Shown: positions 51,357-60,192 of the stretch, piece after piece
Layout of the letters: every line of letters begins with the position of its first letter
Position numbering within the stretch: the stretch's first letter is position 1
Source of the DNA: Verrucomicrobiota bacterium
GTDB lineage: Bacteria; Verrucomicrobiota; Verrucomicrobiia; CAIQCK01
Length of the DNA stretch: 64,000 nt
Assembly: GCA_016235595.1 (NCBI GenBank)
Contig: JACRJX010000039.1
Coordinates: 62,001 to 126,000 of the forward strand
Reading direction: 5' to 3'
The notes under the pieces: model-generated
The model's database searches: none
Told to the model about the DNA's origin: nothing
The model's input: the letters and a program-made list of their open reading frames with translations, nothing else
Made by a program: the position numbers and the translations under genes

Positions 51357-53708
51357 TTAGTCCGCCGCAGTGCTTTCGTGGCCAAAGGCGCAATAGAGCA
51401 CTTCCATCGTGCGTTGCCGGGTTTCGCGTGCGAACTCGAACGCCGCGTCATCCTTCGCCTCGGTCATCCGGATGGCCGCGCGTTGGCGCAGCCGCTTGGT
51501 GTACATGCGGAACTCGCCGATGGCGCTGTCCTGATTGCCGCCGATGGTGCGCGTGTCCCGGCCGATCTGTTTGACCTTCTCCACCTTCTTTTCCTTGTCT
51601 TCGTTGCTGTCAATCAGCGGGATGACCTTGTCAATCAACAGGCGTGCCGCAGGAGGAGTGCGCTCGTCGAGCTTGCGCCGCTCATAAATCTTGTCGAATT
51701 GGACGAGGTAGCCGTCGAACTCATCAGCCAGCGCCGCCAGTTGCGGTTTCTCAGTCTTGGTCTTCGCAAGCCATGCGCGCGTCTTCTTACCCCAATCGAG
51801 AAACTCGTTCATCCGGCTGCGGATGCCGAGGACGAAGTTGTTCATTTCATCCAATCGCCCCAGCAGGAACTGCTTCTTCGCCTTCTCCTCACCGGCGTCG
51901 AAGATTTTCTCGTATTCACCAGTCACAGTACAGGTGGGCGGCCACTTGTCGCGCTCCACTCTTTTGATCCGCAAGTCGTCCAGCAACGACGCTTTCGGCG
52001 TGCCTTCGAGCGTCGCGGCCAACACATCCATCGCGCCAAACACGCCCGCCGGACTGTTGTCCAGCGTGGCGAAAGGATAAAGCACCGCCGGGCGGTCATT
52101 GTCGTATTGAATGTCCGGCACCGGCTCGAACTTCGTCTTGCGCAGGAAGCATGTGTCACCTTCGATGCAGGGCGGGTAGGCAAAGCTCCCGCGCGCCGAG
52201 GTCCAGACAGTCCGGGCCTTCCGCAAATCGAAGTCGACGCCCTCGTAAGTATTCGTGCCCACGCGGATGGGACATTTCCATGTGTCCGTCAACCCGTCCG
52301 TCCGTTGATAGTCCGCGCGCCATGCTGCGCGGAACGGCACCTTCCAGTCCAGCTTCGTGTCCTTGACCGGATGGAGGTCGCCCTGCCGCTTCGCATGCCA
52401 GATGTCCGGCGCCGCCAACACCGCCACCCAGATGGCGGGGCCTTTTTCCTTTGGAAACCCGATTTCGGCGGCGGAAACAACGCGACTCTCGCCGGAGCCG
52501 TCGAGATCGAGACTGACTCGCTGATCCGCCGAACGCCACACGCTCATAACGATGACGTTGCGGTCTTCGAGCAACTGCAACAGCATGTGTTCGCTCGGGA
52601 ACCGCAACTGCTCGGCCTTCGCGTCACCTGCGCTGACAAGCAAGTCACCGCAAAACGGGTCCGGCAGCACGGCGTATTTGGTGCGCGCTTCGACAAGGAG
52701 CCTCTCCGCTCCATCGCCGGCCTGTGTTTCGATGATGGGCTGGCTGCCCCTGACGCTGTAGCACACCACAACCTTCTTGCCGGCATCCGTGGTTGCGATT
52801 GCTTCGAGCGTGATTCTCCGCGTTGTGTTCTCGACTACTTTGAACGAGTCCACCGTCCTGGTCTTATCCCCGCCCGCACTCGCCGCGACGAGCGTTGGTC
52901 CCTTGGCCATCTGTTCACCGAGCCGGTAATAGCATTCCGGCCCTTTCGCTCCTTTTCGCAGAACCAGCGCGAGATAAGAATTCACCGCGCAAAGATCACC
53001 CTTGCAGACAACGTCAGTCCGGCCTGCGGCGATTCCGGTCCACCCAGCCCGCTTCGTCACGGTCTCGCCCGAAAGCGCTGCTGAAGACGAAGCTGTCGTG
53101 TCGAACAACCGGACCACTTCCGTTGCATCTTCCTTCTGGGCGAGTTGCGTGTAGGGCACATATTCGCCTTCGTAGAGTCGGAACATGTCCGCCCGGTATT
53201 CGCAGTTCGCCTGTGTGCAGGTAATGTAGGCGAACCATCCTTCGGGGAAATCCTTCTCGACCTTGAACGTGACGTGAAGCTCCGTCCATTCACCCTTCCC
53301 CAACGTGACCTTGCCACCTGCCGCTGCCCGGTCATAGGGCTTGGCACGACGCTCAATTTGCAAGCCAAGCGTCACCGGCTCTTTCGAGGCTTTCGCCATC
53401 ACGGCGACTGTATAGGTCTTTCCTTTCTGGCCGCCCGCCACGCTCTGCCCGAATTGTGTCCCCCACCCTTTGACCTCACCAATGGTCACTCGCACACTAC
53501 GGTTGCCAGCCGCCGCATCGGCGTTGTCCACGGCGAACTGGCAGACCGTGCCACTGTCCCTGTCCACACGCCAACCGGCTTCGCCGCCTCGCTTCTCGAA
53601 GCTGGCGTTGGCAAAGAGATTCTCGGCCGACTGAGCCGCTTGGGAATCCAACACGTGTTGCAGGATAAACAACAACGACAGAACCAGAACCATACCTCGA
53701 TGACTCAC
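51357..53708 (-). CDS. large secreted CBM-bearing hypothetical protein
   Basis: The GTG at 53708 is chosen because AAAGGAGG sits four bases upstream; the ATG at 53693 is further from it and the open frame upstream is not needed. The roughly 783-residue precursor has a signal peptide (LVLSLLFILQHVLDSQA), a CBM4/9-like jelly-roll at about 30-185 (NLFANASFEKRGGEAGWRV, WTELHVTFKVEKDFPEGW) and a long beta-rich central region (about 230-600) with no recognised catalytic motif. The last 150 residues are helical (QFDKIYERRKLDERTPPAARLLIDKVIPL) and probably a coiled coil. I do not recognise the central fold. It is placed between the SUMF1-domain and the rhamnosidase genes. Confidence 0.78.
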   Translation of the reverse strand: MSHRGMVLVLSLLFILQHVLDSQAAQSAENLFANASFEKRGGEAGWRVDRDSGTVCQFAVDNADAAAGNRSVRVTIGEVKGWGTQFGQSVAGGQKGKTYTVAVMAKASKEPVTLGLQIERRAKPYDRAAAGGKVTLGKGEWTELHVTFKVEKDFPEGWFAYITCTQANCEYRADMFRLYEGEYVPYTQLAQKEDATEVVRLFDTTASSSAALSGETVTKRAGWTGIAAGRTDVVCKGDLCAVNSYLALVLRKGAKGPECYYRLGEQMAKGPTLVAASAGGDKTRTVDSFKVVENTTRRITLEAIATTDAGKKVVVCYSVRGSQPIIETQAGDGAERLLVEARTKYAVLPDPFCGDLLVSAGDAKAEQLRFPSEHMLLQLLEDRNVIVMSVWRSADQRVSLDLDGSGESRVVSAAEIGFPKEKGPAIWVAVLAAPDIWHAKRQGDLHPVKDTKLDWKVPFRAAWRADYQRTDGLTDTWKCPIRVGTNTYEGVDFDLRKARTVWTSARGSFAYPPCIEGDTCFLRKTKFEPVPDIQYDNDRPAVLYPFATLDNSPAGVFGAMDVLAATLEGTPKASLLDDLRIKRVERDKWPPTCTVTGEYEKIFDAGEEKAKKQFLLGRLDEMNNFVLGIRSRMNEFLDWGKKTRAWLAKTKTEKPQLAALADEFDGYLVQFDKIYERRKLDERTPPAARLLIDKVIPLIDSNEDKEKKVEKVKQIGRDTRTIGGNQDSAIGEFRMYTKRLRQRAAIRMTEAKDDAAFEFARETRQRTMEVLYCAFGHESTAAD

Positions 53709-53712
53709 ACGA

Positions 53713-53720
53713 CCTCCTTT
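53713..53720 (-). promoter_or_regulatory. near-perfect Shine-Dalgarno site deciding a GTG start
   Basis: On the minus strand AAAGGAGG ends four bases before the GTG at 53708. Most genes nearby have weak sites, so this one is a strong argument for GTG over the ATG at 53693 for the 51357 gene. Confidence 0.6.
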
Positions 53721-53844
53721 GACTTGCAGAGTTCCACAGCGTCCTCGTAATCGAAGTGACGGAGACATTGTGGTTCTTTGTATCGCTATCAACGCGCGAA
53801 AAACAGCGCGGACACTATGCCAGCCGGGAAAGTCCTTGGCAAAA

Positions 53845-56800
53845 TCAATCAGACGTTCCCGGCGTGCACAGCGTCACCGGCCCGAACAGGCCCGACGGCA
53901 TCAGCGGCGTGTCCTTGGTCAGTTTGCGGATGTTGGTCTTTGTAAAACGTTTCTCCGGAGGCAGCGATTCGTCACCGATGATGCGGTTGGGCCAGAAGTT
54001 GCAGACGTCAATCTGCAACACGTTGCCGGTCGGTTTCAGCGCACCGGTGATCTCCACACGGAATGGCGGCGCCCATACGATGCCGAGCGAGCGGCCGTTG
54101 AGCCGGACTTCAGCCAGTTCGCGTAGGTCGCCGAGGTCAAGGAAGAGGCGTTGGCCGCCGGACGCGGGGCATGGAGCATCGAACTGTTTCTGGTAGCTCG
54201 CCGTGCCGGAGTAGAACTTGATGCCAGGGTTGGGGTGCTCAGTCCAGGAGGTGAGCTTGTCGAAGACGATCGAGCGCGTATCGGAACGAAGCATTTCGCG
54301 TGAGTCCCGTTCAGGCGCGCTCGTGCCAGCCGGAAAATTGACCGTCCATGGCCCAGCCAGTTCCTGAACCCGGCGCAACTCCATCGCGTTGCTTTTTGCG
54401 GTCGCGGGATGGCTGGCCACCGGCTCACGAAAGACCACGAACCACGAGCCGCACGGTGCGAACTCCAGCGGCAGGCTCGTGCGGCCATCGGCTTCCGTGT
54501 AAGCGGCGGCGAAACGGCGGTTGCCGCTCACAGCGTCCCACAACTCGGGCGCCTTGCCAGCCACGCGGAACGTGCAAGTGACCCGCTCGGCGCGGTTGGT
54601 GCGGTTGGCGACGAAGTAAATGTCGGCGTCAGCGTCGCGACGATGGATGTAGTCGAGGTCGGTCTGTGCATCGCCGCCGCTGAACTCGAAGTCCGGTTTC
54701 ACGCCCGCCGCGATCAGGACCTCGCGGGCGGGCTTGTCGGTGATGATTCGAAGCGATGAGGCGATCTGCTTCACTTCCGCGTCGCTGTCGCGCAGACTCC
54801 CGGCTTCCGTCGGCTTGGGACCGACGACCGTTGCACCCGCCTCGATAAGTTCCTTCACTTTCTGAAGCGCGGGCAGCGAGATGGCTTTCTGGTCGCGCAA
54901 AACGAGCACGCGATAGCTCATGCCATCGGGCAACACGACGCGGCCATCCTTCACGCTCGCGCGCGTCAGCAACACCTCCTCGGTGATAACGTCGTAGTCG
55001 TAGCCGGGTAGCACACGCGCAGGGTCGGTGCGCTTGTGCTGAGCAAAGTTCGGCACGTGGTCGCCATAGTAATAGCAGGCGTCGGCGACGAAGAGTCCGC
55101 GCTGGAGCATTGCCTGACAGCGGTTGAGGTAACTGAAGAACGGCGCGGACTTCGTCCACCACGTCACGTTCGGGTTCAGATGCGTGCCGGCGAAGTATTG
55201 AAGGCCCGGCATGCCCTGCGCTTTGGGTGAACAGACGAACGCATGCCACACGAGCAGGTTCAGGCCCTCGCAGCAGGCTTTGTCGAACGACGGTTTGAGG
55301 TTGTCCCAAATCGTTTCCTGCCAGTGCGGGCCGATGGTGGTGAAACCTTCCGCAAGCACGAGACGCCGCCCGTAGGTGTGCGCGGCGGAGGCGGGTTGCT
55401 TGACGAAAAAACGGTTCGAATCGCCGATGCGATGCCGCCACGACCACGCCCAAAACTCGCTCATCGGCGCGTCGTCAAACCCAAGGCATCGCTGCGCGTC
55501 AATCGGCACCGCATGCGGGCCGCCGGACTCCGGGTGGATGAGCAGGCCATGCTTGTGCGCAGCGTCGCGGAACGGGCGATAGTGGTTGTCAATCGCGAGA
55601 TCACCGAGCGTCTTGCGGAAGTCGTGGAGGAAACGGTTGCTCGCAGCGCGGCTATCGACGATGCGGCCGGCAAGCACCGGCGCCCATGGCGTCATGTCGT
55701 AACCACGGCGCTTCTGGAACTCCGCGCGCATCGCCGGTGTCCAGTTCAGCGGCTCAACCTCCCAACTGTCCGTGTGCAGATACTTCAACGTCTTGCCCGC
55801 GAGCGGGCCCGCGTCGGTGATGAGCGGCTCGACGACTGCGTCCCAGTAGCGGCGGAACGCTCCGGCATCGAGCACATCGATCGCGAACCCTGTCCAGCCT
55901 TCGCTCGACGTCGAGACGTAGGAATGGTTGCCGATGGTGCAACCGAACCGGAACACCTGCCACACACCCGCCGGCACGTCCCATCGCAGCGTGCCGTCCT
56001 TGTCCAGCTTCGCGGTCAAATCGAGCACGCCGGAAGAGCGCGTGTCGTCCTCATCCGCCTCTGCGGGCAATTCCTCGAAAAGCAACGCCGTGTCCGGCGC
56101 GGAGAAGTGGAGCGGTTTGTGGCCCGCCTTCTGTTCCCAATGTTGCAGCGTCCGCCGTTTGCCACTTCCACCATCGGGCCATGAGCCGTCCTTGCCGGAG
56201 AGGCGCAGTTCGGCAATCTGCACGTTGCGCGGCGCCTTTGGAGAACCACGGTCGAACGCGCTGTAGATGGCAAGCCGGAACGCGCGGCCTGTCACGGTGT
56301 CGAAGGTCACAACGGTTTCCTTCTTTTCGTCTGCCATGAACGCCTTCACGGCGCGGAAGGTCTTACCGTCGTCGGAGACCTGAAGTGCGCACTCGCGCGG
56401 CCCGTAGCCCGGGCGCGGCTGAATCGTGAGCCGATCCACGCCGGTCAGCGCGAGGAACTCGAACTGCACCCAGACGGGCCGCTCGCGCGACGGACCGACG
56501 CGCTGCTTGCCCGAAGCGGACACCCAGAACGTCTTCGGGTCTCCATCCGCGAGATGTTTCAGTGGTTGGGCCGGCTGCTCGAAGCCCGATTTGAGGCCGG
56601 CGAACACGCTTTGTTTCGCGTCCGCAGGTTTCAAGCGATACGCGACAACGAACGCGTCGCGATAGTAGCCGTCGCGACTGGCCGGCTCGGGAAGCTTCTG
56701 CTCGATCTTCGCCGGGCCGGTCACGCGCGTCTCTGACCAGACGAGTTTCTTGGCCGCATCGTCAGCCGTGACCATCGGGCCGCCAAGGTTCCACCCACTC

Positions 56801-57180
56801 TGGATGTTGAGGCTCATCTCCAAGCCGAGCCGCGCGGCTTCGCGAAGCGTGTGCTTGTAGAGTTCGCGCCATTCCGGTGAGAAAAATGCCGGCCCGTGCG
56901 GCGCGCGGTCGTTGCCGTCCTGGCTGGAGCCGTCGGCATCGCAGATGAGCGCGCCACCGAACCCCTTGGCCTTCATCGCTTCGAGGTCGCGCGTGATGGC
57001 GGCCTTGTCCACGCAGCCGTTGAGCCACCACCAGTAGGCGCGCAGGCGGGCGTCCCGGGGCGGATGGTTCCAGTCCTGCTCCAAGTCGCTGGCAGCAACC
57101 GCCAGCGGCAGCAATACCGCACTGAGAGCAGACAACCCTATGCGCAAGCTGGATCGGTTCATGTTCACATTCCCGGCCAT
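53845..57180 (-). CDS. secreted GH106-like alpha-L-rhamnosidase
   Basis: A 1111-residue protein with a signal peptide (an alternative start is ATG 57162, which gives MNRSSLRIGLSALSAVLL). The opening WNHPPRDARLRAYWWWLNGCVDKAAITRDLEAMKAKGFGGALI is a hallmark of the GH106 family. The barrel has LHTDSWEVEPLNWTPAMRAEFQKRRGYDM (a Glu in the DSWE motif likely catalytic) and NLLVWHAFVCSPKAQGMPG. The C-terminus is a beta-galactosidase-like jelly-roll (DLGDLRELAEVRLNGRSLGIVWAPPFRVEIT). Two discoidin-like insertions near residues 200-330 are visible. It is predicted to release L-rhamnose from pectin-type or bacterial polysaccharides. Confidence 0.87.
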   Translation of the reverse strand: MAGNVNMNRSSLRIGLSALSAVLLPLAVAASDLEQDWNHPPRDARLRAYWWWLNGCVDKAAITRDLEAMKAKGFGGALICDADGSSQDGNDRAPHGPAFFSPEWRELYKHTLREAARLGLEMSLNIQSGWNLGGPMVTADDAAKKLVWSETRVTGPAKIEQKLPEPASRDGYYRDAFVVAYRLKPADAKQSVFAGLKSGFEQPAQPLKHLADGDPKTFWVSASGKQRVGPSRERPVWVQFEFLALTGVDRLTIQPRPGYGPRECALQVSDDGKTFRAVKAFMADEKKETVVTFDTVTGRAFRLAIYSAFDRGSPKAPRNVQIAELRLSGKDGSWPDGGSGKRRTLQHWEQKAGHKPLHFSAPDTALLFEELPAEADEDDTRSSGVLDLTAKLDKDGTLRWDVPAGVWQVFRFGCTIGNHSYVSTSSEGWTGFAIDVLDAGAFRRYWDAVVEPLITDAGPLAGKTLKYLHTDSWEVEPLNWTPAMRAEFQKRRGYDMTPWAPVLAGRIVDSRAASNRFLHDFRKTLGDLAIDNHYRPFRDAAHKHGLLIHPESGGPHAVPIDAQRCLGFDDAPMSEFWAWSWRHRIGDSNRFFVKQPASAAHTYGRRLVLAEGFTTIGPHWQETIWDNLKPSFDKACCEGLNLLVWHAFVCSPKAQGMPGLQYFAGTHLNPNVTWWTKSAPFFSYLNRCQAMLQRGLFVADACYYYGDHVPNFAQHKRTDPARVLPGYDYDVITEEVLLTRASVKDGRVVLPDGMSYRVLVLRDQKAISLPALQKVKELIEAGATVVGPKPTEAGSLRDSDAEVKQIASSLRIITDKPAREVLIAAGVKPDFEFSGGDAQTDLDYIHRRDADADIYFVANRTNRAERVTCTFRVAGKAPELWDAVSGNRRFAAAYTEADGRTSLPLEFAPCGSWFVVFREPVASHPATAKSNAMELRRVQELAGPWTVNFPAGTSAPERDSREMLRSDTRSIVFDKLTSWTEHPNPGIKFYSGTASYQKQFDAPCPASGGQRLFLDLGDLRELAEVRLNGRSLGIVWAPPFRVEITGALKPTGNVLQIDVCNFWPNRIIGDESLPPEKRFTKTNIRKLTKDTPLMPSGLFGPVTLCTPGTSD

Positions 57181-57205
57181 GGTTCAATATTCTCGGTCTT
57201 CGTCG

Positions 57206-58462
57206 TCAAGAAAAACGCCTGTGACAACAGCGGGTACAGCCCGGCAGCAGCCCTTGCGAGATCAACCTGCGGAGGTTCTGCATTACCGACCCGTTCCAAA
57301 TATCAGCGAACCGCTCTCGTGAAATGTTGCCCGCAACGACGTGGAGGCATGGAGAGACAGTCCCATCCGGCAGCACAATCCCGGCATCCCAGAGTGAATT
57401 GCATTTCTGCGGAAAAGGGTGATCGAGATCCTGGTAGTAGGGAAGGAGTTGTTCTGAAACGGAAAAAGGCCAGACGATTACCTTCAACTGCCTCCCGGCT
57501 TGCCGACGGGCTTGGCGCAAGGTGGCGGAGAGAATGGCGATATCATCCGGCGTAAACTCGTGCTGGTAATACTCCGCCTCGCCGATGGACGGCAACTCCG
57601 CCTTCAGGCCACGCTCCGCCACCCATTCAGGGGAGAACAGCGCGTTGTGGCGGGCTACGTTTTCTGGCGAGTCCCACATCGGGTTCTGAAACTGGAGCAC
57701 ATCGGCGTGCAACCCCGCGGCCAGGGGAACCATCTGGTCAAGATACGGGAGGTTGGTCTTCGAGACAACGCACGTGACAATGAGAAGTGGATTGGCGCGG
57801 CGCAAACGCCGGCGGGCGTCCACCAGGGCCTTGATACCTTCAAGCGTGCGCTCGCCCGCGCCGGAATGCGTGCGAATCCTGTCGTGAACCCCGGGCGGGC
57901 CGTCGAGAGAAACATTGACCACTTCAACGCCGAGCGCGACCACCTCCTCGGCCATGCGGTCGAGCATCGTCCCATTGGTCTGCAACTGGACGAAGAACTT
58001 CCGTCGTTTGGCCTCCCGGAGCAGTTCCGCCACCTTGGGGTAAAGCAACGGTTCACCACCGGTCACAAAAAGCCGGGGCCGGAATGAACGCACCTGATCC
58101 AGCAAATCCACCCATGTGGCCAGCGGCAGTTCTCGCGAGGGATCATACCAACCCAACTCAAGACGCTCCTTGTCGGGCTGCCGTTGCTGGCGGCACATCA
58201 CACAGCGCAGGTTGCATCGCCGGGTGAGATTCAGTTCAAGACAAGCCGGCATCCCGCTGCGGCCATTGCGAAAACGGCGGTCGACCGCGGCACCCATGCT
58301 GCGCCGATAGCCCTCCCGGACCAGGCTGTAAAGCGCGCGGGGACTGCGGCCAAAGACGCTTACGAAGCGAGCCACCCAACTGCCATGGGCGGCACGCCTG
58401 ACCGTATTATTGTGCGCTGCGCGCTGCTGGCTCATCGGCAAAAGGGTGCTGTCCCGAATCAT
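57206..58462 (-). CDS. radical SAM/SPASM-domain protein
   Basis: About 418 residues; I use ATG 58462, while GTG 58498 and ATG 58435 are possible because conserved sequence begins only about 70 residues later. The radical SAM motif CNLRCVMC (4Fe-4S binding) is preceded by LELNLTRR, followed by FVTGGEPLLYPKV and VVNVSLDGPPGVHDRIR. The C-terminal SPASM-like cysteines lie in CNSLWDAGIVLPDGTVSPCLHVV and CTRCCHRRFS. Such enzymes activate SAM and modify peptides, proteins or carbohydrates; substrate unknown. No peptide-precursor gene is adjacent. It is divergent from the PFK gene (205-base gap). Confidence 0.92.
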   Translation of the reverse strand: MIRDSTLLPMSQQRAAHNNTVRRAAHGSWVARFVSVFGRSPRALYSLVREGYRRSMGAAVDRRFRNGRSGMPACLELNLTRRCNLRCVMCRQQRQPDKERLELGWYDPSRELPLATWVDLLDQVRSFRPRLFVTGGEPLLYPKVAELLREAKRRKFFVQLQTNGTMLDRMAEEVVALGVEVVNVSLDGPPGVHDRIRTHSGAGERTLEGIKALVDARRRLRRANPLLIVTCVVSKTNLPYLDQMVPLAAGLHADVLQFQNPMWDSPENVARHNALFSPEWVAERGLKAELPSIGEAEYYQHEFTPDDIAILSATLRQARRQAGRQLKVIVWPFSVSEQLLPYYQDLDHPFPQKCNSLWDAGIVLPDGTVSPCLHVVAGNISRERFADIWNGSVMQNLRRLISQGLLPGCTRCCHRRFS

Positions 58463-58667
58463 TCCCGTCCATCCGGCGCGTGGCAACCCTTTTCCCACGC
58501 AGCACCGGGATCGCTCACCCGCGGCACGACGCCGAGGACCGCATCCGACCGAAATTTCTCCATTGCGTTGCGCCGGTTTTCGCGGCTTAATCCCGCGCCT
58601 AATTTGCCGGTCATTTTGTCCGTTGGAACGTGACCGGCGCCCAGAGAACAGTCAGGAACGAAAAGTC

Positions 58668-59879
58668 ATGTCACATACATTGCACGGTAACGTTGTCATC
58701 GGGCAGTCGGGTGGTCCGACCGCCGTCATCAACCAGTCGCTCGTCGGTGTCATTGAAGCGCTGCGCGGCAAGCCGGGTATCGAGAAGATCCTCGGTTGCG
58801 TTCACGGCGTCTCCGGCATCGTCAAGGACCACTACGTCGAGTTGCAGGACCTCTCGCAGGCGAAGCTGGAGCGCATCGCCAACACGCCGTCGTCGGCGCT
58901 CGGCTCCAGCCGCGACAAGCCCGACGCGGAATACTGCAAGCGCATCTTCGCGTCGTTCGAAAAGCAGAACGTCCGTTACTTCTTTTACATCGGTGGCAAC
59001 GACAGCTCCGACACCTGCCGCATCGTCAACGAGATGGCCCGCGAACACCGCTACGAGTTGCGGGCGTTCCACGTGCCGAAAACCATCGACAACGATCTCC
59101 AGCACAACGACCACACGCCCGGCTTCGGCTCGGCGGCGCGGTTCGTGGCGTGCGCGTTCATAGGCGACAACCTCGACAACCTCGCGTTGCCCGGGGTGAA
59201 AATCAACGTCATCATGGGTCGCCACGCGGGCTTCCTCACCGCCGCCTCCATGCTGGGCCGGCGCAGCGAAGCCGACGGGCCGCACCTCGTTTATGTGCCC
59301 GAGGTCGTGTTCCACGTTGACAAGTTTCTCGCTGACGTGGACGCGGCGTATAAGAAGTGGGGGCGTTGCCTCATCGCGGTCAGCGAAGGCGTCCACGACG
59401 AGCACCACCGGTCGATCGCAGCGAAACTGGCCGAGATGTCCGGCGCGACAGTCGAGCGTGACAGCCACGGCAACGTCCAGCTTTCCGGTTCCGGAGCGAT
59501 GGGCGATTTTCTCGCCGACCTCATCAAGAAGCAGCTCAAAATCAAGCGTGTGCGCGCCGACACCTTCGGCTACCTCCAGCGGTCGTTTGCCAGCTGCGTC
59601 TCCGAAACGGACGCCCGCGAAGCGCGCGAATCCGCCCACGAGGCGGGCCGGCTGGCGGTGTCGGGTGACATTGACGGCTCCGTGGCCATCCAGCGCGTCA
59701 GCGATGCGCCCTACAAGGTGGCCTACAAGCGCATTGAACTGGCCGACGTGGCTGCCAAGACGCGCCACCTCGACCTGTCATTCATCGTCAACAACAACAA
59801 CATCGCCGATAGCTTCAAGACCTACGCACTGCCGTTGGTCGGCAAGCTGCCGGAGGTGGACACGTTGATCGAGAAGTAG
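58668..59879 (+). CDS. pfp: PPi-type 6-phosphofructokinase
   Basis: ATG 58668 starts a 403-residue PFK (the open frame continues upstream into non-coding sequence). The loop reads YIGGNDSSDT, where E. coli has GGDGS, and the phosphate-donor region is VPKTIDND (Asp141 as base). Asp112 and Lys138 occupy the positions of E. coli Gly104 and Gly124, a pairing known to exclude ATP and admit pyrophosphate. MGRHAGFLTAASML and AVSEGV are the fructose-6-phosphate parts. Asn at 111 instead of Asp is unusual. The reaction is reversible fructose-6-phosphate to fructose-1,6-bisphosphate. A perfect hairpin lies 28 bases downstream. Confidence 0.93.
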   Translation: MSHTLHGNVVIGQSGGPTAVINQSLVGVIEALRGKPGIEKILGCVHGVSGIVKDHYVELQDLSQAKLERIANTPSSALGSSRDKPDAEYCKRIFASFEKQNVRYFFYIGGNDSSDTCRIVNEMAREHRYELRAFHVPKTIDNDLQHNDHTPGFGSAARFVACAFIGDNLDNLALPGVKINVIMGRHAGFLTAASMLGRRSEADGPHLVYVPEVVFHVDKFLADVDAAYKKWGRCLIAVSEGVHDEHHRSIAAKLAEMSGATVERDSHGNVQLSGSGAMGDFLADLIKKQLKIKRVRADTFGYLQRSFASCVSETDAREARESAHEAGRLAVSGDIDGSVAIQRVSDAPYKVAYKRIELADVAAKTRHLDLSFIVNNNNIADSFKTYALPLVGKLPEVDTLIEK

Positions 59880-60192
59880 GCGCTGGGAAGAATGTTGATC
59901 AGCAAAAGCCCGCGCAACTCGTGAGAGTTGCGCGGGCAAAGCTGGAAGCGGGGGCCGACATTCGCTAAAGCATCCGACCCAGTGATGCTGTGCGGCTTCT
60001 CTGGCATCGCGGTTGGGACGCGAGGAAATATCGCACGCCGACATTTGGCGCACGTCCTTGGACTCTCCGTATGGCGACAGACATCTCCCTGACATGGGCG
60101 AGATCACCGTTTTCTATGGCAGCAACCCGCCCATTGATATAGGGGCCGGACTGTCCTGAAGAAACACCTCAGTCAGTAATACCACGAAGAGC
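59880..60192. other. 313-base region between convergent pfp and histidine kinase genes
   Basis: It contains the terminator-like perfect hairpin at 59908-59937. The rest, 59938-60192, has no open frame that looks coding, no clear tRNA or small RNA fold, and no repeat that matches elsewhere in the window. It includes AT-richer stretches near 60100-60190 and could hide a small RNA. Confidence 0.6.
59908..59937. terminator. perfect 13-bp hairpin between pfp and the kinase operon
   Basis: GCCCGCGCAACTC - GTGA - GAGTTGCGCGGGC is an uninterrupted 13-bp stem with a 4-base loop, 28 bases after the pfp stop. On the plus strand only AAAG follows; on the minus strand TTTTGCTG follows, so it is a better terminator for the minus-strand kinase operon (260 bases past its stop) and a weak one for pfp. 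Confidence 0.6.

Noticed and set aside
50739-53084. Long plus-strand open frame (over 700 residues) opposite the SUMF1-domain and CBM genes
   Set aside because: It has no recognisable domain, reads as charged shuffled sequence and lies across two well-supported minus-strand genes. Long antisense frames are expected in high-GC DNA.
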